Notes: generated from the sequence alone by a model not told the origin. A DNA stretch of 44,697 bases from Planctomycetota bacterium (GCA_022563885.1 JADFMM010000017.1:1-44697); one strand, 5' to 3'. Shown: positions 18,502 through 27,937, numbered from the stretch's first letter. Program-made: numbers and translations.

Positions 18502-19472
18502 CGTTCGACTCTGGCGGCGACATAGATGCCGACAAGAATCAGTGCGGCACCGGCGACCTGTACGGCCGTGAGCGTCTCATTGAATAGGACGTGAGCCAGC
18601 AGCGTCGAGCAGACCGGTTCAGCCAACAAGGCAACAGCGATCATCGAAGCGCTGAAGAAACGCAGCGCCCAGTTGTAAGTGGTGTGGCCGAGTATCTGGC
18701 TGACCAGCGCCAAGCCGATAAGGTACAACCAGATCGACGTTGAAAACCCGACGACCTGCTGCCCCGTGCCGATTGCCGCCAAGGACAGATACCCCGCGGC
18801 GGACCCATAACAGACCGTCACATAAACGCCCAGCGAATGTCGGCAGCGGAAGTTTCGGCCGATGAGCAAGTAGACAGCCAAGCCCACCGCGCCGATCGTC
18901 GCCAACACACCGCCGAGCAGATCGTTGGATGAATCCCCATCGCCTTCAAGCCCCCAGCCGATCGCCACCGCGCCAATGACCGATATCCCTATGCCAAGGA
19001 GTGTCGCTGGCGCCAACCGCTCGCGAGTCATGAACGGGGTAAGCAGCCCGACCCATAGCGGCGCGGTGTTGACCATCACGACGCTGATGGCCACGGACGT
19101 CAACTCCAGCGAATACACCCACGTGGCGAAGTGAACCGCAAGAAACAACCCGGAAGTCGCCGCCAATGCCAGATCCCGATACGTCAGTGCCCGCAACTCG
19201 GGGCGATGTTTGATCAATGTGGGGATCAGCACCGCGACAAACGCGATGCCCATACGGTACGCGGCGATGGTCAACGAGGCCGCTTCCTGCTGGGCGTATC
19301 GGACAAGGATCGCCCCGGTCGACACAGCCAGCGCTCCCACGGTCAACGCGATGTAGGCGTGAAGCCCAGGTTTTCCATGATCGTCGGCCGTGGTAGATTT
19401 ACAGCTATGCAATCGTTTCGGGCGCTGTGCCATTGTTGACCCCATCGAAGCAGGAGATAGTTTCCAAATCAT
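18495..19472 (-). CDS. EamA-family (DMT) membrane transporter
   Basis: 325 residues with about ten membrane helices in two homologous halves, the EamA arrangement (for example AYIALTVGALAVSTGAILVR, VALLIPTL-type helices, and GAALILVGIYVAA at the end). The family exports small metabolites such as amino acids or nucleosides; the substrate cannot be told. The N-terminal ~40 residues before the first helix are polar; internal ATGs at about 19445 and 19430 are alternative starts, and none has a strong ribosome-binding site. The gene converges with the beta-propeller gene and does not belong to that run. Confidence 0.88.
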   Translation of the reverse strand: MIWKLSPASMGSTMAQRPKRLHSCKSTTADDHGKPGLHAYIALTVGALAVSTGAILVRYAQQEAASLTIAAYRMGIAFVAVLIPTLIKHRPELRALTYRDLALAATSGLFLAVHFATWVYSLELTSVAISVVMVNTAPLWVGLLTPFMTRERLAPATLLGIGISVIGAVAIGWGLEGDGDSSNDLLGGVLATIGAVGLAVYLLIGRNFRCRHSLGVYVTVCYGSAAGYLSLAAIGTGQQVVGFSTSIWLYLIGLALVSQILGHTTYNWALRFFSASMIAVALLAEPVCSTLLAHVLFNETLTAVQVAGAALILVGIYVAARVERH

Positions 19473-20311
19473 TCCGTATCACGGACTATTCATTCTTCCT
19501 AATAAGCTGATCGCTGAAAGCTTTTCAATTCCTTTTCCCGTACGGTGCAACGATTACTCTCCCATAACTCCTTGTGTGTAAAGGGCGTGGGGCCCTAGCG
19601 GACGAAAAGGATTGCCTGCCGGATGACATCTCGTAGCGTGCCCGCACGATGAAAGAGAGATTTTACCTCCGCTCATCACCTCTCTGGCCTACTGCATCGA
19701 CAAAGATCTCAACAAACCGATTGATATCCTTACATGGATCAGCATCGGGGACAACAAGCTAGCCAATGTGGAGCCATGTATGAAGGTTTCAAAGAGCCAC
19801 CTTGCGGTAATCTTCGGTCTTTCCGTTGGTCCCATGCGCGGTTGACAAGGACAAGGAGAACCTTCCAACCCAAAACGACGAAAAAGCAAAGGAATAGGAT
19901 AGAAGATGACAAAATGGTGCAGCAAGGTCGAGATAAATTGCCAACTACAGCCGGTCGCCAGAATTGCTCGGGAGATTTAAGGCAATGTTGACCGACCGCA
20001 ACGCGTTCGAATCAGACGAGGTGCGTGAGCTAGATGCCCGCGAAAAGGCCGAAGCCCATAGACTTGCCGAGGCCGGTGGTATGGCGACGAAGGGGGCCTG
20101 AAGGAGGGCCAACGCGCCATTTCCGGGACGAGTGCCATCGTGGTAGTACGCCCCCTGACATGCATCCAAGTTTTCAAACTTCAATGCGGCATCTGCACCG
20201 CCTGCGGGCGGATGTTTTAAATCGCTAAATCACAGACCCGATCTTGCCTATTAACTAGCAGACTTTGGCAACTGTTAAGGCGCGACCCTCTGGCTGGCAG
20301 TCAGCCCTGGC
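19473..20311. other. Decayed intergenic stretch, no intact gene
   Basis: About 840 bp upstream of the EamA gene. Short open frames occur on both strands, but none has a convincing ribosome-binding site plus recognisable product. The only recognisable trace is the possible transposase-like fragment at 19675-19845. The stretch leads directly into gene remnants at 20312 and 20613, so it looks like a graveyard of inserted DNA. Confidence 0.6.
19675..19845 (+). pseudogene. Possible transposase N-terminal remnant
   Basis: The frame reads ITSLAYCIDKDLNKPIDIL, which resembles from memory the N-terminal block of DDE transposases found in planctomycetes (SLAYxxDKDLxxAIDYL). After that the similarity stops and the frame ends with TGA. 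No inverted ends or catalytic core are present. This rests on a short motif only. Confidence 0.3.
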
Positions 20312-20545
20312 GCGACCAATCAGCACTACGATCCTTCGGCAGTCAGTACATTCCTGCAGGTAGCAGACTACTACCTAGTCGCCCAGTCGCATGCGAGGAA
20401 ACATATCGTGGTTACGCATGAGGTGCCGTCGGGCTCAAGCCGAAAAATAAAGATCCCCGATATCTGTATCGGCATCGAAATCAAGTGCATGACCCCCTAC
20501 GAAATGCCGCGCCGTGAAAGTGCACGTTTTGTCCTGGGGAAATAG
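20312..20545 (+). pseudogene. C-terminal remnant of a DUF4411 PIN-like toxin
   Basis: The frame ending with TAG at 20543-20545 gives YDPSAVSTFLQVADYYLVAQ, then KHIVVTHEVPS, KIKIPDICIGIEIKCMTPYE and RRESARFVLG. This is the characteristic C-terminal half of DUF4411 proteins, PIN-domain-like toxins usually paired with an XRE/ImmA-type partner. The N-terminal half with the first acidic residues is missing, and no partner gene is visible upstream. It is therefore a dead toxin-antitoxin remnant. Confidence 0.8.
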
Positions 20546-20612
20546 CGCATGGCCGACAATGAAAAGTGCAAAGAACTAGACCCCTTTGAGTCCCCCCTTT
20601 GAGTCCCAGTGA

Positions 20613-20837
20613 TACAAGTACATCTTTTACCAAGGCGTATGGGATCACGATGGCTTCTACGACCTGCAAACAGATCCCCATGAACGACACAACCTAATCA
20701 ATGTCCCTGCTTACCTGGACAGCATCTCAGCGTTAAAGAAACAACTCTTTGACGAACTCGAAGACAGTGGGGGATTGAACATTCCGGTGCGTCGCCCCCA
20801 AGGCGATCGCCTTGATCAACGAAAGAACAAACGATAA
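20613..20837 (+). pseudogene. C-terminal remnant of a sulfatase
   Basis: After an in-frame TGA (20610-20612) the frame gives YKYIFYQGVWDHDGFYDLQT, then DPHERHNLINVP, KKQLFDELEDSGGLNIPVRR and a TAA at 20835-20837. 'YDL..DP.E..NL' followed by a helical tail is the standard C-terminal end of S1-family sulfatases. The catalytic N-terminal part is absent. A short tandem duplication (CCCCTTTGAGTC twice, 20581-20605) immediately precedes it and may mark the breakpoint. Confidence 0.75.
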
Positions 20838-20932
20838 CGTGCCATTTGTTTGGGCCCGTAGGGTGCAATGATGTGCGTCACGGGGTACAACAACCCTAAG
20901 GCCGAAGTGGTAGCCCCAGGGCTGTTTTCCCA

Positions 20933-20962
20933 TTGACCTGCCTTGCTTCTGGGGGGTATAAT
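20933..20962 (+). promoter_or_regulatory. Near-consensus sigma-70 promoter
   Basis: TTGACC (20933-20938), an 18-bp spacer and a perfect TATAAT (20957-20962). Transcription would begin around 20969-20970, essentially at the ATG of the oxidoreductase gene, predicting a leaderless or nearly leaderless mRNA. No purine-rich ribosome-binding site lies between the -10 box and the ATG. Confidence 0.7.
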
Positions 20963-20969
20963 CAGTCCC

Positions 20970-22325
20970 ATGGTTGATACATTAAATCGCCTATCAGGCA
21001 GCCGCCGGTCGTTTCTCAAGTCAACCGTGGTTGCCGCGAGTGCGTCCGCGTTCGGTGTGCCGACCCTCCTGCGTGCTCGCAACTTGAACGAGAAGCTCAA
21101 TCTCGCCATCATTGGTACCGGCGGACGTGGCGGCGCGAACTTGCGTTCGGTCGAATCGGAGAACATCGTCGCCCTGTGTGATGTGAATGAAAACAATCTC
21201 AACCTCGCCACGTCGCGTCACCCCAGCGCCAGGCACACGACGGACTTTCGTAAGTTGTACGATCATGCCGGAGAATTCGATGCCGTAGTGATCAGTACCT
21301 GCGAACACACGCATGCCTTCGCCACGCTGCCGGCGCTGCAATTGGGCAAGCATGTTTATTGCGAAAAGCCTCTGACTCACAGTATTTGGGAAGCCCGCAA
21401 GATTCGTGAAGCTGCCGCCGCAGCGAACGTGGCGACACAACAAGGAACGCAGATTCATGCCGGCGATAACTATCGACGTGTCGTGGAACTCATTCGAGGC
21501 GGCGCGATTGGGTCCGTCTCGGAGGCGCATGTGTGGGTCAATCGCGCGTGGGGTCGGCAATCGGCCGAGGACGCCACGGCCAACCACGATATTGTTTCGG
21601 TGCGTGAACGCCCAGAGGAGAAACATGCCATCCCGAGTGGTTTGAATTGGGATCTCTGGTTAGGTCCGGCACCCAAACGCCCTTTCAACAACGTCTACGT
21701 TCCGGGCCCCAAATGGTACCGCTGGTGGGATTTCGGGAATGGCACCATGTCGGATCTCGGCAGCCACTGGATCGATCTTCCGTTCTGGGCTTTAGATTTG
21801 GACCACCCGCAGACCATCCACGCCAAAGGCCCAGCCGCCCACGCCGAGATCGCTCCCGCTTCAATGGAAGTCACCTATGAATACGGCGCCCGTGGCGATC
21901 GAGCGCCGGTCGAACTGACTTGGTATCAAGGCTCGCACAAGCCGCAGATTTGGCGAGATGGCGGGATTCCAAAATGGAAGAGCGGCATCTTGTTTGTCGG
22001 CGATAGAGGCATGTTGTTGTCTGACTATGGAAAACACGCCCTACTGCCCGAAGACGAGTTCGTGGATTTCAAACGGCCGGAGCCGACGATCGCCAAGTCG
22101 CTGGGGCACCACGCCGAGTGGATTCATGCCTGCAAAACGGGCGCTGCGACCACGTGCAATTTCGAATACGCCGGCTGGTTGACCGAAGCGAACCATTTGG
22201 GAAATGTCGCCTACCGCGTCGGAAAGAAACTCACATGGGACCACAGGCAACTTCGCGCGACAAACGCGCCGGAGGCGGACGCGTTGATTCATCGCGAATA
22301 CCGGAAGGGTTGGAAACTCACGTAG
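20970..22325 (+). CDS. Tat-exported Gfo/Idh/MocA-family oxidoreductase
   Basis: 451 residues from ATG 20970. The frame also opens at a TTG (20943), but that codon lies inside the promoter. A twin-arginine signal (SRRSFLKST, residues 11-19) precedes the Rossmann fold with [11 protein letters not shown] (about 45-55) and the EKPLTHS motif (about 131-137) that places the catalytic lysine. The C-terminal half is the Gfo/Idh/MocA alpha-beta domain. Family members oxidise or reduce sugars using tightly bound NAD(P). Exported planctomycete versions commonly neighbour DUF1080 proteins, as here. Substrate unknown; a 3-keto-sugar route is plausible. Confidence 0.9.
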   Translation: MVDTLNRLSGSRRSFLKSTVVAASASAFGVPTLLRARNLNEKLNLAIIGTGGRGGANLRSVESENIVALCDVNENNLNLATSRHPSARHTTDFRKLYDHAGEFDAVVISTCEHTHAFATLPALQLGKHVYCEKPLTHSIWEARKIREAAAAANVATQQGTQIHAGDNYRRVVELIRGGAIGSVSEAHVWVNRAWGRQSAEDATANHDIVSVRERPEEKHAIPSGLNWDLWLGPAPKRPFNNVYVPGPKWYRWWDFGNGTMSDLGSHWIDLPFWALDLDHPQTIHAKGPAAHAEIAPASMEVTYEYGARGDRAPVELTWYQGSHKPQIWRDGGIPKWKSGILFVGDRGMLLSDYGKHALLPEDEFVDFKRPEPTIAKSLGHHAEWIHACKTGAATTCNFEYAGWLTEANHLGNVAYRVGKKLTWDHRQLRATNAPEADALIHREYRKGWKLT

Positions 22326-22388
22326 CGCGGCCCGCCAACGTCGCCACAGGCGACCACTGCAAATAACTGTTCATCGAAGGAGTACAAC

Positions 22389-23123
22389 ATGTTGCGGCAC
22401 ACCTACATGACCCTAATCGCCTTGACGATCCTTTATGTATTTGTCGGGACCGCGGAAAGCCAGGAGGTCAATAATACCCTCACGCCCGAGGAAAAAGCGG
22501 CCGGCTGGCAACTCCTGTTCAACGGCGAGGACCTGAAGGGCTGGCATAACTTCAAAAGCCAGAAGGTCCGTGCCGGCTGGCAGGTACGGAATGGCACCCT
22601 CGCTTGCGTAGATCCTCATAATGCCGGTGACCTGTGCACAGACGGTCAATATGACTGGTTCGAACTGAATATCGAATACAACATCTCCTCCGGCGGCAAC
22701 AGCGGCATCATGTATCATGTCACGGATCAGGGCCGGAGAGCCTGGCAAACAGGACCGGAATTTCAGTTGGAAGACAATGAAAAGGCCGCTGACAAGGTGC
22801 GTTGTGGCTGGCTCTATGGCCTGTACCAACCGCCTGTAGACCCCAGCACCGGCAAAACCCTGGACGCCACCAAGCCGGTCGGTCAGTGGAATCATATCCG
22901 TTTGATCATCACCCCGGAAAAATGTGCCCACATTATCAATGGCGTGACTTACTTCGAATATGTCCTGGGCAGCGAAGACTTCAACAATCGCGTCAAAAAC
23001 AGCAAGTTCGGTCGTATGCCGCTGTTCGCCAAATTCGATAAAGGGTACCTAACACTCCAGGGGGACCACGGTCAGGTTTCTTTCCGTAACATAAAAATTC
23101 GCCCGATTCCCGTCGACAAGTAG
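22389..23123 (+). CDS. Secreted DUF1080 protein (3-keto-disaccharide hydrolase family)
   Basis: 244 residues; AAGGAG at 22377-22382 precedes the ATG by 6 bases. The signal peptide ends near GTAESQE. The domain begins AAGWQLLFNGEDLKGW and continues through GGNSGIMYHV, GPEFQLEDN and GQWNHIRLII to VSFRNIKIRPI, all hallmark stretches of DUF1080, a concanavalin-like fold now assigned to 3-keto-glycoside hydrolysis. It lies 63 bp after the exported Gfo/Idh/MocA oxidoreductase, probably in one operon: the oxidoreductase could generate or reduce the 3-keto sugar that this protein handles. Confidence 0.9.
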   Translation: MLRHTYMTLIALTILYVFVGTAESQEVNNTLTPEEKAAGWQLLFNGEDLKGWHNFKSQKVRAGWQVRNGTLACVDPHNAGDLCTDGQYDWFELNIEYNISSGGNSGIMYHVTDQGRRAWQTGPEFQLEDNEKAADKVRCGWLYGLYQPPVDPSTGKTLDATKPVGQWNHIRLIITPEKCAHIINGVTYFEYVLGSEDFNNRVKNSKFGRMPLFAKFDKGYLTLQGDHGQVSFRNIKIRPIPVDK

Positions 23124-23191
23124 CCAATACAAGACCGAACAGGCAGGGCTTCTCGACGGTTTTGACACTCAGAGAAGTATTGAATCCGATG

Positions 23192-23226
23192 GCGAAAAAC
23201 CAAGGGTGCAGAACCTCTTCCGCACC
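23192..23226 (-). terminator. Intrinsic terminator of the LamG gene
   Basis: Read on the minus strand: GGTGCGGAA-GAGG-TTCTGCACC forms a 9-bp stem (one G-T pair) with a 4-base loop, followed by CTTGGTTTTT. It lies about 46 bp beyond the stop codon of the minus-strand LamG gene. Confidence 0.65.
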
Positions 23227-23271
23227 GACACAATTGGATTCATCGGTCCTTGCAGCGGCTCATGGGCTGGC

Positions 23272-25590
23272 TCACATGCCCGCAAGCAGGGCTACCTCTT
23301 CTGAGGACAGTGCTCGACCGTAAATATAAACAGCGTCGATCAACCCCTGATAAAAGCGGGCCGTTTCGTCGATGTTACCGATCGTGACAGGTGCGGTATT
23401 CGCCGTTCCGGGCAGAACAATACCTGCCCCGCCTCCACCGGATGGCACGCCATTGATATAATAGGCATGACTGCCTGCCACGACCATGGCCGCCACGTGG
23501 CTCCATTCGTTCAGTGGGATCCTACCCGTACTGGCGGTGCCAACACCGGCCGTACTGAAGTGAAGATTGCCATCCCTTACCGTATATAGGCTATAGGTTC
23601 GCGGATTTCCCTTGGCCATGATCCCTCCCCAGCCCTGACCTCGCAAGCTGTATCGCTCCGGGTTAATCCAGAGGGCGACGGTTACTTCATTATTGACGGT
23701 CAGACCCTCGTGATGCGGGATCTCTACATAGTCGTCGATCCCATCAAACTGCAGGGCCATGTCTACCTGCCCGGGAACCCATGCCGGCTCCCCTACAAAC
23801 GTGGCGTTGTGACCATTGCCGGACGCATCATCGGCCTGGACGCCGGTACCTTCGTCAAAGGGGTAGTGGGCTAATAGGTTGGCTGCCATCAATTCGTCGA
23901 TTCCAGGGGACAGCCGGATGTCGTCGATGTAGAGTATTCCAGCTCCACTGCCTTCGACACCAATGGAGAATTCTCTAACACTGGTGAGGTTGCCACCCAC
24001 CGTGGACAGGTCTATGCTCCAGACGTGCCAGGCGACATTGCCAAGATGGGCCGCCTCACCGTCATAGAGCACCTTGGTACTGCCGATCTTGCAGTACAAC
24101 TGTCCGCTCAGGCCTTCGCTGCCGCCGAACCAGATAAAAAGCGTTTCAAGACCACCGGCTGTCCAATCCTGTGCCGAGCCAAACTGACGCACGACTTCAG
24201 AGAAACTCGGTGAACTTATCTTGCCGTCGATATCAGCAAAACCGCCATCGTTGTCAATGAAGATGGGCATGGACTGTTTACCACGGTTAACGTTGGAGGT
24301 TTCCACAAACGGAGATTTGATGTGTCCGGTGGTCGAACCACCCAGGGATGCATCACCGGCATACCCGTCCATCCAGGTCAGATAGATTTCTTCGTTCACC
24401 TCGCCAGAATAGGATTCAAAATCATCCACCACTGAAAACACGGGGGTCGTAAAGGTCCATACATCCCCGGCATGGGCAGCGGGCACGGCCATTTCGTTTA
24501 CTTCAGTCACGGACCAGGTGTAGGTCATCATGTAATCAAGCCCGTCAGCGATGGTTGTGGCGTTGCGGGTCGTATCGATGAGGGCCATGTTCTCGGCATC
24601 GCTTCCGAGGTAGACTTCATGAGACACAGCCTCTCTCCCCGAGCGCCAACTTAACGGAATATCTACACTCACAGTCGTCGCTCCGTCTGCGGGGTGGGGC
24701 TCGCGTGGCAAAACGGGAATGGACATAAAGCGTACTTCAGACAGGCCGCTCTGCCCGGTAAAGCCATGGGCGCTGACCACCGAGAGCCTCACCCGCTTGG
24801 CCATGATCCCACCCATGTCAATGGTAGCATTGACCGTGTTCGTGGGCAGGCCCGAGGCCCGGGGTACGTCTATTACACCGCCCAAGGGGGTCCAGGTCTC
24901 ACCGTCGATTGAGTGTTCGATGGTCATCTCCTTGACACCGAAGCCAATAAAGGCCTCGACGGCCTGGTTGGAGTTCCACACCAGCATTTCGTGGAGCTTG
25001 TAGGCCCTATCAAACTCGTACTGAATCCAGCTCCCATGGGTGAGGGTGAGCCACATGTTCGTGGCCACGGAAGAATGCTGATCCAGTTCGTCTAACCCGG
25101 AGCCGTCAATGGTTTTCTCCGGACCCATGCCGGGATTAGCACCGGAGGCCGTGGCGGTGATGGCCTCAATGGGAATCGCAAGAGGCTCCACCGTGAAGCT
25201 CCAGATATCGCCCGTGAAAACCGTGTCGTCGGGGGCAGCATTGACCTCGTCTACACGCCAATAATAGGTCTGCCCAAAACCCAACGTTTCGCCCATAGCA
25301 TAGCGGCTAAGGAGTTGACGGCCCCGGTAAACGCCAGCCGGATCAACGGTTGCAGTAGCACTATTGACATCGTCGAAAGAGCTTCCAAAGTACACATCAT
25401 GTTGATCGGCAAAACCTCCCGGCTGCCAACCGAGACCCGTGTCCCATGGCACATCTGTTGCTTCATCTTCCGGGCTGGGATCAAAAGCAGTCTCAAATCC
25501 ACCCACCAAACTTTGGATCTCTTTCTGTTTCAGGGCTCTGCTGTAAATCTTGATTTCGTCCAGCAGCCCCTCGAAATAGCCATAGACCAT
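23272..25590 (-). CDS. LamG / discoidin surface protein, C-terminal part (frameshifted gene)
   Basis: Open for 772 residues, but its apparent start (MVYGYFEGLLDEIKIYSRAL) is the last strand of a LamG domain whose beginning lies in another frame upstream (to 26213). The order is: end of LamG 1; fibronectin-like module with DVYFGSSFDDVN and YYWRVDEVNAAPDDT; F5/8-type C (discoidin) domain (ITATASGANPG, KTIDGSGLDELDQHSS, GLSEVRF); second fibronectin-like module; a jelly-roll-like domain (VVDDFESYSGE...DDIRLSPG); and LamG 2 to the C-terminus. All are carbohydrate- or matrix-binding folds. Without the frameshift the whole protein would be about 980 residues. It lacks any enzyme domain. Confidence 0.75.
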   Translation of the reverse strand: MVYGYFEGLLDEIKIYSRALKQKEIQSLVGGFETAFDPSPEDEATDVPWDTGLGWQPGGFADQHDVYFGSSFDDVNSATATVDPAGVYRGRQLLSRYAMGETLGFGQTYYWRVDEVNAAPDDTVFTGDIWSFTVEPLAIPIEAITATASGANPGMGPEKTIDGSGLDELDQHSSVATNMWLTLTHGSWIQYEFDRAYKLHEMLVWNSNQAVEAFIGFGVKEMTIEHSIDGETWTPLGGVIDVPRASGLPTNTVNATIDMGGIMAKRVRLSVVSAHGFTGQSGLSEVRFMSIPVLPREPHPADGATTVSVDIPLSWRSGREAVSHEVYLGSDAENMALIDTTRNATTIADGLDYMMTYTWSVTEVNEMAVPAAHAGDVWTFTTPVFSVVDDFESYSGEVNEEIYLTWMDGYAGDASLGGSTTGHIKSPFVETSNVNRGKQSMPIFIDNDGGFADIDGKISSPSFSEVVRQFGSAQDWTAGGLETLFIWFGGSEGLSGQLYCKIGSTKVLYDGEAAHLGNVAWHVWSIDLSTVGGNLTSVREFSIGVEGSGAGILYIDDIRLSPGIDELMAANLLAHYPFDEGTGVQADDASGNGHNATFVGEPAWVPGQVDMALQFDGIDDYVEIPHHEGLTVNNEVTVALWINPERYSLRGQGWGGIMAKGNPRTYSLYTVRDGNLHFSTAGVGTASTGRIPLNEWSHVAAMVVAGSHAYYINGVPSGGGGAGIVLPGTANTAPVTIGNIDETARFYQGLIDAVYIYGRALSSEEVALLAGM

Positions 25591-26213
25591 CCCGCCCAGT
25601 CGAATGGGTGCATTGACTGTCCCCTGGGAGACGCCAGTCCCGTATTCACCGCCCGACCGTTGAGGTAGATAGTCGGCTGCTTATTGTCATAGACAATCAT
25701 GATGTGATTCCAGTCGTCGCCTATTTCGGCTGCGTACCCGGCAATGACGGGCATATAGCCGCTGCCGTGTTCGTAGACTGAAATACCGTTCGTTCCGAGA
25801 GACAATCCGGCTCCACCGTTTGTTTCGCCTCCATGCTGGGGATCGAACACGTATCTTTGACCACTGACTCCCCCAACACCAGAGATGGATTCCGGATCCA
25901 CTTCGTGCGTCACCGGCGTCATCATCCACCCTCCGAAGCTAAAGGTATCCGATGGTCTGTTCCTACTCCCGACAGTGACGACGTCGTCGGTGCCGTCAAA
26001 GCCGAGAGCATACCCTTCCATTCCGGGTTGCAGGTACAACGTGCCATTGTATGTGCCGTTGTTCTGATTATCGCTGCTGTCGTACAATGTCCCGCTTGCT
26101 TCCTCGAATTTCCACCAGCCCACAAGCTCGGGATCGGCGGTATGACCCACGCTCGTCAGAAGCAGCCCCAGCCCAATAACAAAAGGAACAAAGGAAGCAA
26201 CATTTCCACCCAT
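25530..26213 (-). CDS. LamG / discoidin surface protein, N-terminal part (frameshifted gene)
   Basis: 227 residues. Start supported by GGAGGAG 5 bases before the ATG. Signal peptide MGGNVASF...SVGHTA, then the first LamG domain (PELVGWWKFEEASGTLYDSS, ALGFDGTDDVVTVG, IYLNGRAVNTG). Near 25630-25640 the reading frame is lost: the adjacent frame reads TGVSQGTVNAPIRLGGMVYG, which is the expected continuation, so one base seems missing in or near the GGG of the 'AAT ACG GGA' codons. The last ~25 residues of this frame are therefore spurious. It is either a real mutation, a slippage site or an assembly error. Confidence 0.75.
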   Translation of the reverse strand: MGGNVASFVPFVIGLGLLLTSVGHTADPELVGWWKFEEASGTLYDSSDNQNNGTYNGTLYLQPGMEGYALGFDGTDDVVTVGSRNRPSDTFSFGGWMMTPVTHEVDPESISGVGGVSGQRYVFDPQHGGETNGGAGLSLGTNGISVYEHGSGYMPVIAGYAAEIGDDWNHIMIVYDNKQPTIYLNGRAVNTGLASPRGQSMHPFDWAGWSMAISRGCWTKSRFTAEP

Positions 26214-26469
26214 GACACTCCTCCTTCAAAAAAGTCGACATCAAATGCCGACAAGCGTGCCTACAACCATTTGTTATACGCACCGTTTCTAGCCTTATTT
26301 GGGCCCAATAAGCCATTCTTCCGCCGCGTAGACTCTGGGAATCATGCATCGGCACCTCTGCCTGTCCTACGCAAAAACTCGAACCTGTTTAGTTTCAGTG
26401 GCTTAGGTAAACTCTCTGAATATCGATTTTGGCTTAATATTACGGGAATATCCAGGAGCAAACAACATT

Positions 26470-26636
26470 GAAATAAATTGGACATTTTGGGGTTCAAGTG
26501 TGCCGTAGATTTGGTCGCGCCGATTGAGCCAAGCCGGAGGTGTAGTGGGCTACAGTGAGGATTTGGCGATTGAGAAGCGGCCAAAGATGCGGTGCAATTG
26601 GGCATCCAAAAGTCCAAGTTATTTATTGCCGGTTCC
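26470..26636 (-). repeat. MITE-like palindromic element, copy 2
   Basis: The reverse complement is about 95% identical to copy 3 (37324-37501). The end near 26636 has the terminal repeat (GGAACCGGCAATAAATAAC on the minus strand); the other end keeps GAAATAAATTGGAC but has lost the outermost ~11 bases. The central hairpin is TGTAGC-CC-ACTACA. It directly abuts the TAA stop codon (26637-26639) of the prepilin-like gene, where it could also act as a transcription end. Confidence 0.8.
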
Positions 26637-27635
26637 TTACTTCGACCAGGGAATATCTGCCTTAGTGTAATTCTGGCGTATCCACTCGCGATGCCACTTC
26701 AGATTCCACAAATTATGTAGGCGTACTTTTCGAACCGAGCCGTCCAGGAAACAGGTGTTGATCGTTCCATTGTGTCGGTCGATGCAAAACCGCCAGATTT
26801 GACGACCCCCTGCATCGACCGGGATATCGGAAAACAAAACCAAGGGCTTCGGTGGAATGACGTCTGCCTGCCGCGGCAGAGCATGGGCAAAGGCACTATC
26901 GGCGAAGACAGGCACATTCTGTGCACCTTTCACGAAGAATCTCTCCCAAAACCGATCATCTCCCGGATTGAACCTCTGCTCGACCCATCGATTATGTCCA
27001 TAGCTGCCCCAGTATCCCCTTTGTCTGCCGCCCCACTCGGTTTGCTCGTCTGGGCGGCCCCACATGGTATCGACACTGCCGCGCGCCTCGGTGCCGTCCG
27101 TGTCTTGACAGGGCCGCGTCGCCGCCGGACAGAGTCGAATCTTGTCCACATCCAGGTAGTACTTACGTAACACCTCCATCCATTCTCCCTGTCCCCGCGG
27201 GATCGTCCACACTTTATCGTCGTGTTCGGTGGCATACATCATCGCCGAGCTGCCCCACTGGTGGAGGTTTGACTTGCAGGCGGCAGCCTGCGCCTGCTTT
27301 CTTGCGCGCTGTAGCGACGGCATCAATACCGCCATTAGAATAGCGATGATGGCGATGACGACCAAAAGCTCGATGAGTGTGAACGCTCTGCGTTCAGCGG
27401 GTAGAACCCGTCCCAAAACCTCTTTCGACTGCGAACGGCTGCAAAGTCCGTGGATCTGCGTTGTCGGCGAAAAAGGGTCTCGACGTGCTTCAGTATACCT
27501 CCGAGCCTTTTCCGCTGCACGGGCTCCTTCGGTGCCCATCTCTGAATTCATCCACGAACTTTTCGCTCGGTCGCGCCACAGAACAGGCTGTGGGATGGAT
27601 ACTGGTGACGAGAGAGTGATCAGTTGGAGATTCAT
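26637..27635 (-). CDS. Prepilin-type N-terminal cleavage/methylation protein
   Basis: 332 residues if translation starts at the ATG at 27635 (weak AGGA upstream); a GTG at 27674 would add 13. The prepilin leader is [18 protein letters not shown], with the cleavage site before F and conserved Glu at +5, followed by the amphipathic helix [20 protein letters not shown]. The globular part contains [18 protein letters not shown] and ends with the [12 protein letters not shown]...NLKWHREW block of planctomycete pseudopilins. Unusually, about 85 residues precede the leader ([20 protein letters not shown]...), so either the leader is long or the true start is nearer. Likely a type II secretion/pilus-like pseudopilin. 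Confidence 0.85.
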   Translation of the reverse strand: MNLQLITLSSPVSIPQPVLWRDRAKSSWMNSEMGTEGARAAEKARRYTEARRDPFSPTTQIHGLCSRSQSKEVLGRVLPAERRAFTLIELLVVIAIIAILMAVLMPSLQRARKQAQAAACKSNLHQWGSSAMMYATEHDDKVWTIPRGQGEWMEVLRKYYLDVDKIRLCPAATRPCQDTDGTEARGSVDTMWGRPDEQTEWGGRQRGYWGSYGHNRWVEQRFNPGDDRFWERFFVKGAQNVPVFADSAFAHALPRQADVIPPKPLVLFSDIPVDAGGRQIWRFCIDRHNGTINTCFLDGSVRKVRLHNLWNLKWHREWIRQNYTKADIPWSK

Positions 27636-27897
27636 AGGATGGATTCCTACTAGCTGTCCTAACTTTTGAGCCACGACGGTTATTCTACTTCAGCCAACTC
27701 GCGGGTCAAGCGAGTTTAGAGAAATGGAACAGCTCACGGCAATGTCCGACCAGCCCGTCGCACCGCCGGCCATAACGTGAAGTCATGCATCCCGCCGCAG
27801 CAACGGCTATTGAAGATGTAAAGGAACCTAGTCGGCCGCCAGTGGCAAAATGTCGCATTGGATTCGCCTTTGAATGGCGTAGAACAAACGCTCACTA

Positions 27898-27937
27898 TTG
27901 TCATTGCGAAGGAGCCTTGGCGACTGCGGCAATCTCG
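27898..27937. repeat. REP-like 'TCATTGCGA...GCAATCTC' repeat
   Basis: TTGTCATTGCGAAGGAGCC then TTGGCGACTGCGGCAATCTCG. The ATTGC...GCAAT ends are inverted. Sequences of this form (TCATTGCGAG...GCAATCTC) recur as dispersed palindromes in many environmental bacterial genomes. Only one copy is seen in this window, so the assignment rests on recall of the pattern. Confidence 0.45.

Noticed and set aside
20943-20969. TTG start of the oxidoreductase gene at 20943
   Set aside because: This codon lies between the -35 and -10 boxes of the promoter; the ATG at 20970 precedes the Tat motif at the usual distance.
25833-26471. 212-codon plus-strand frame opposite the LamG gene
   Set aside because: Antisense to the signal peptide and first LamG domain, no ribosome-binding site or recognisable domain.
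26342-26617. Conserved short frame (MDFW.PNCT.SLAASQSPNPHC) in two copies of the 178-bp element
   Set aside because: The similarity reflects near-identity of the DNA repeat. In copy 1 the frame has an early stop and a length change while base pairing is kept, so it is not a protein.
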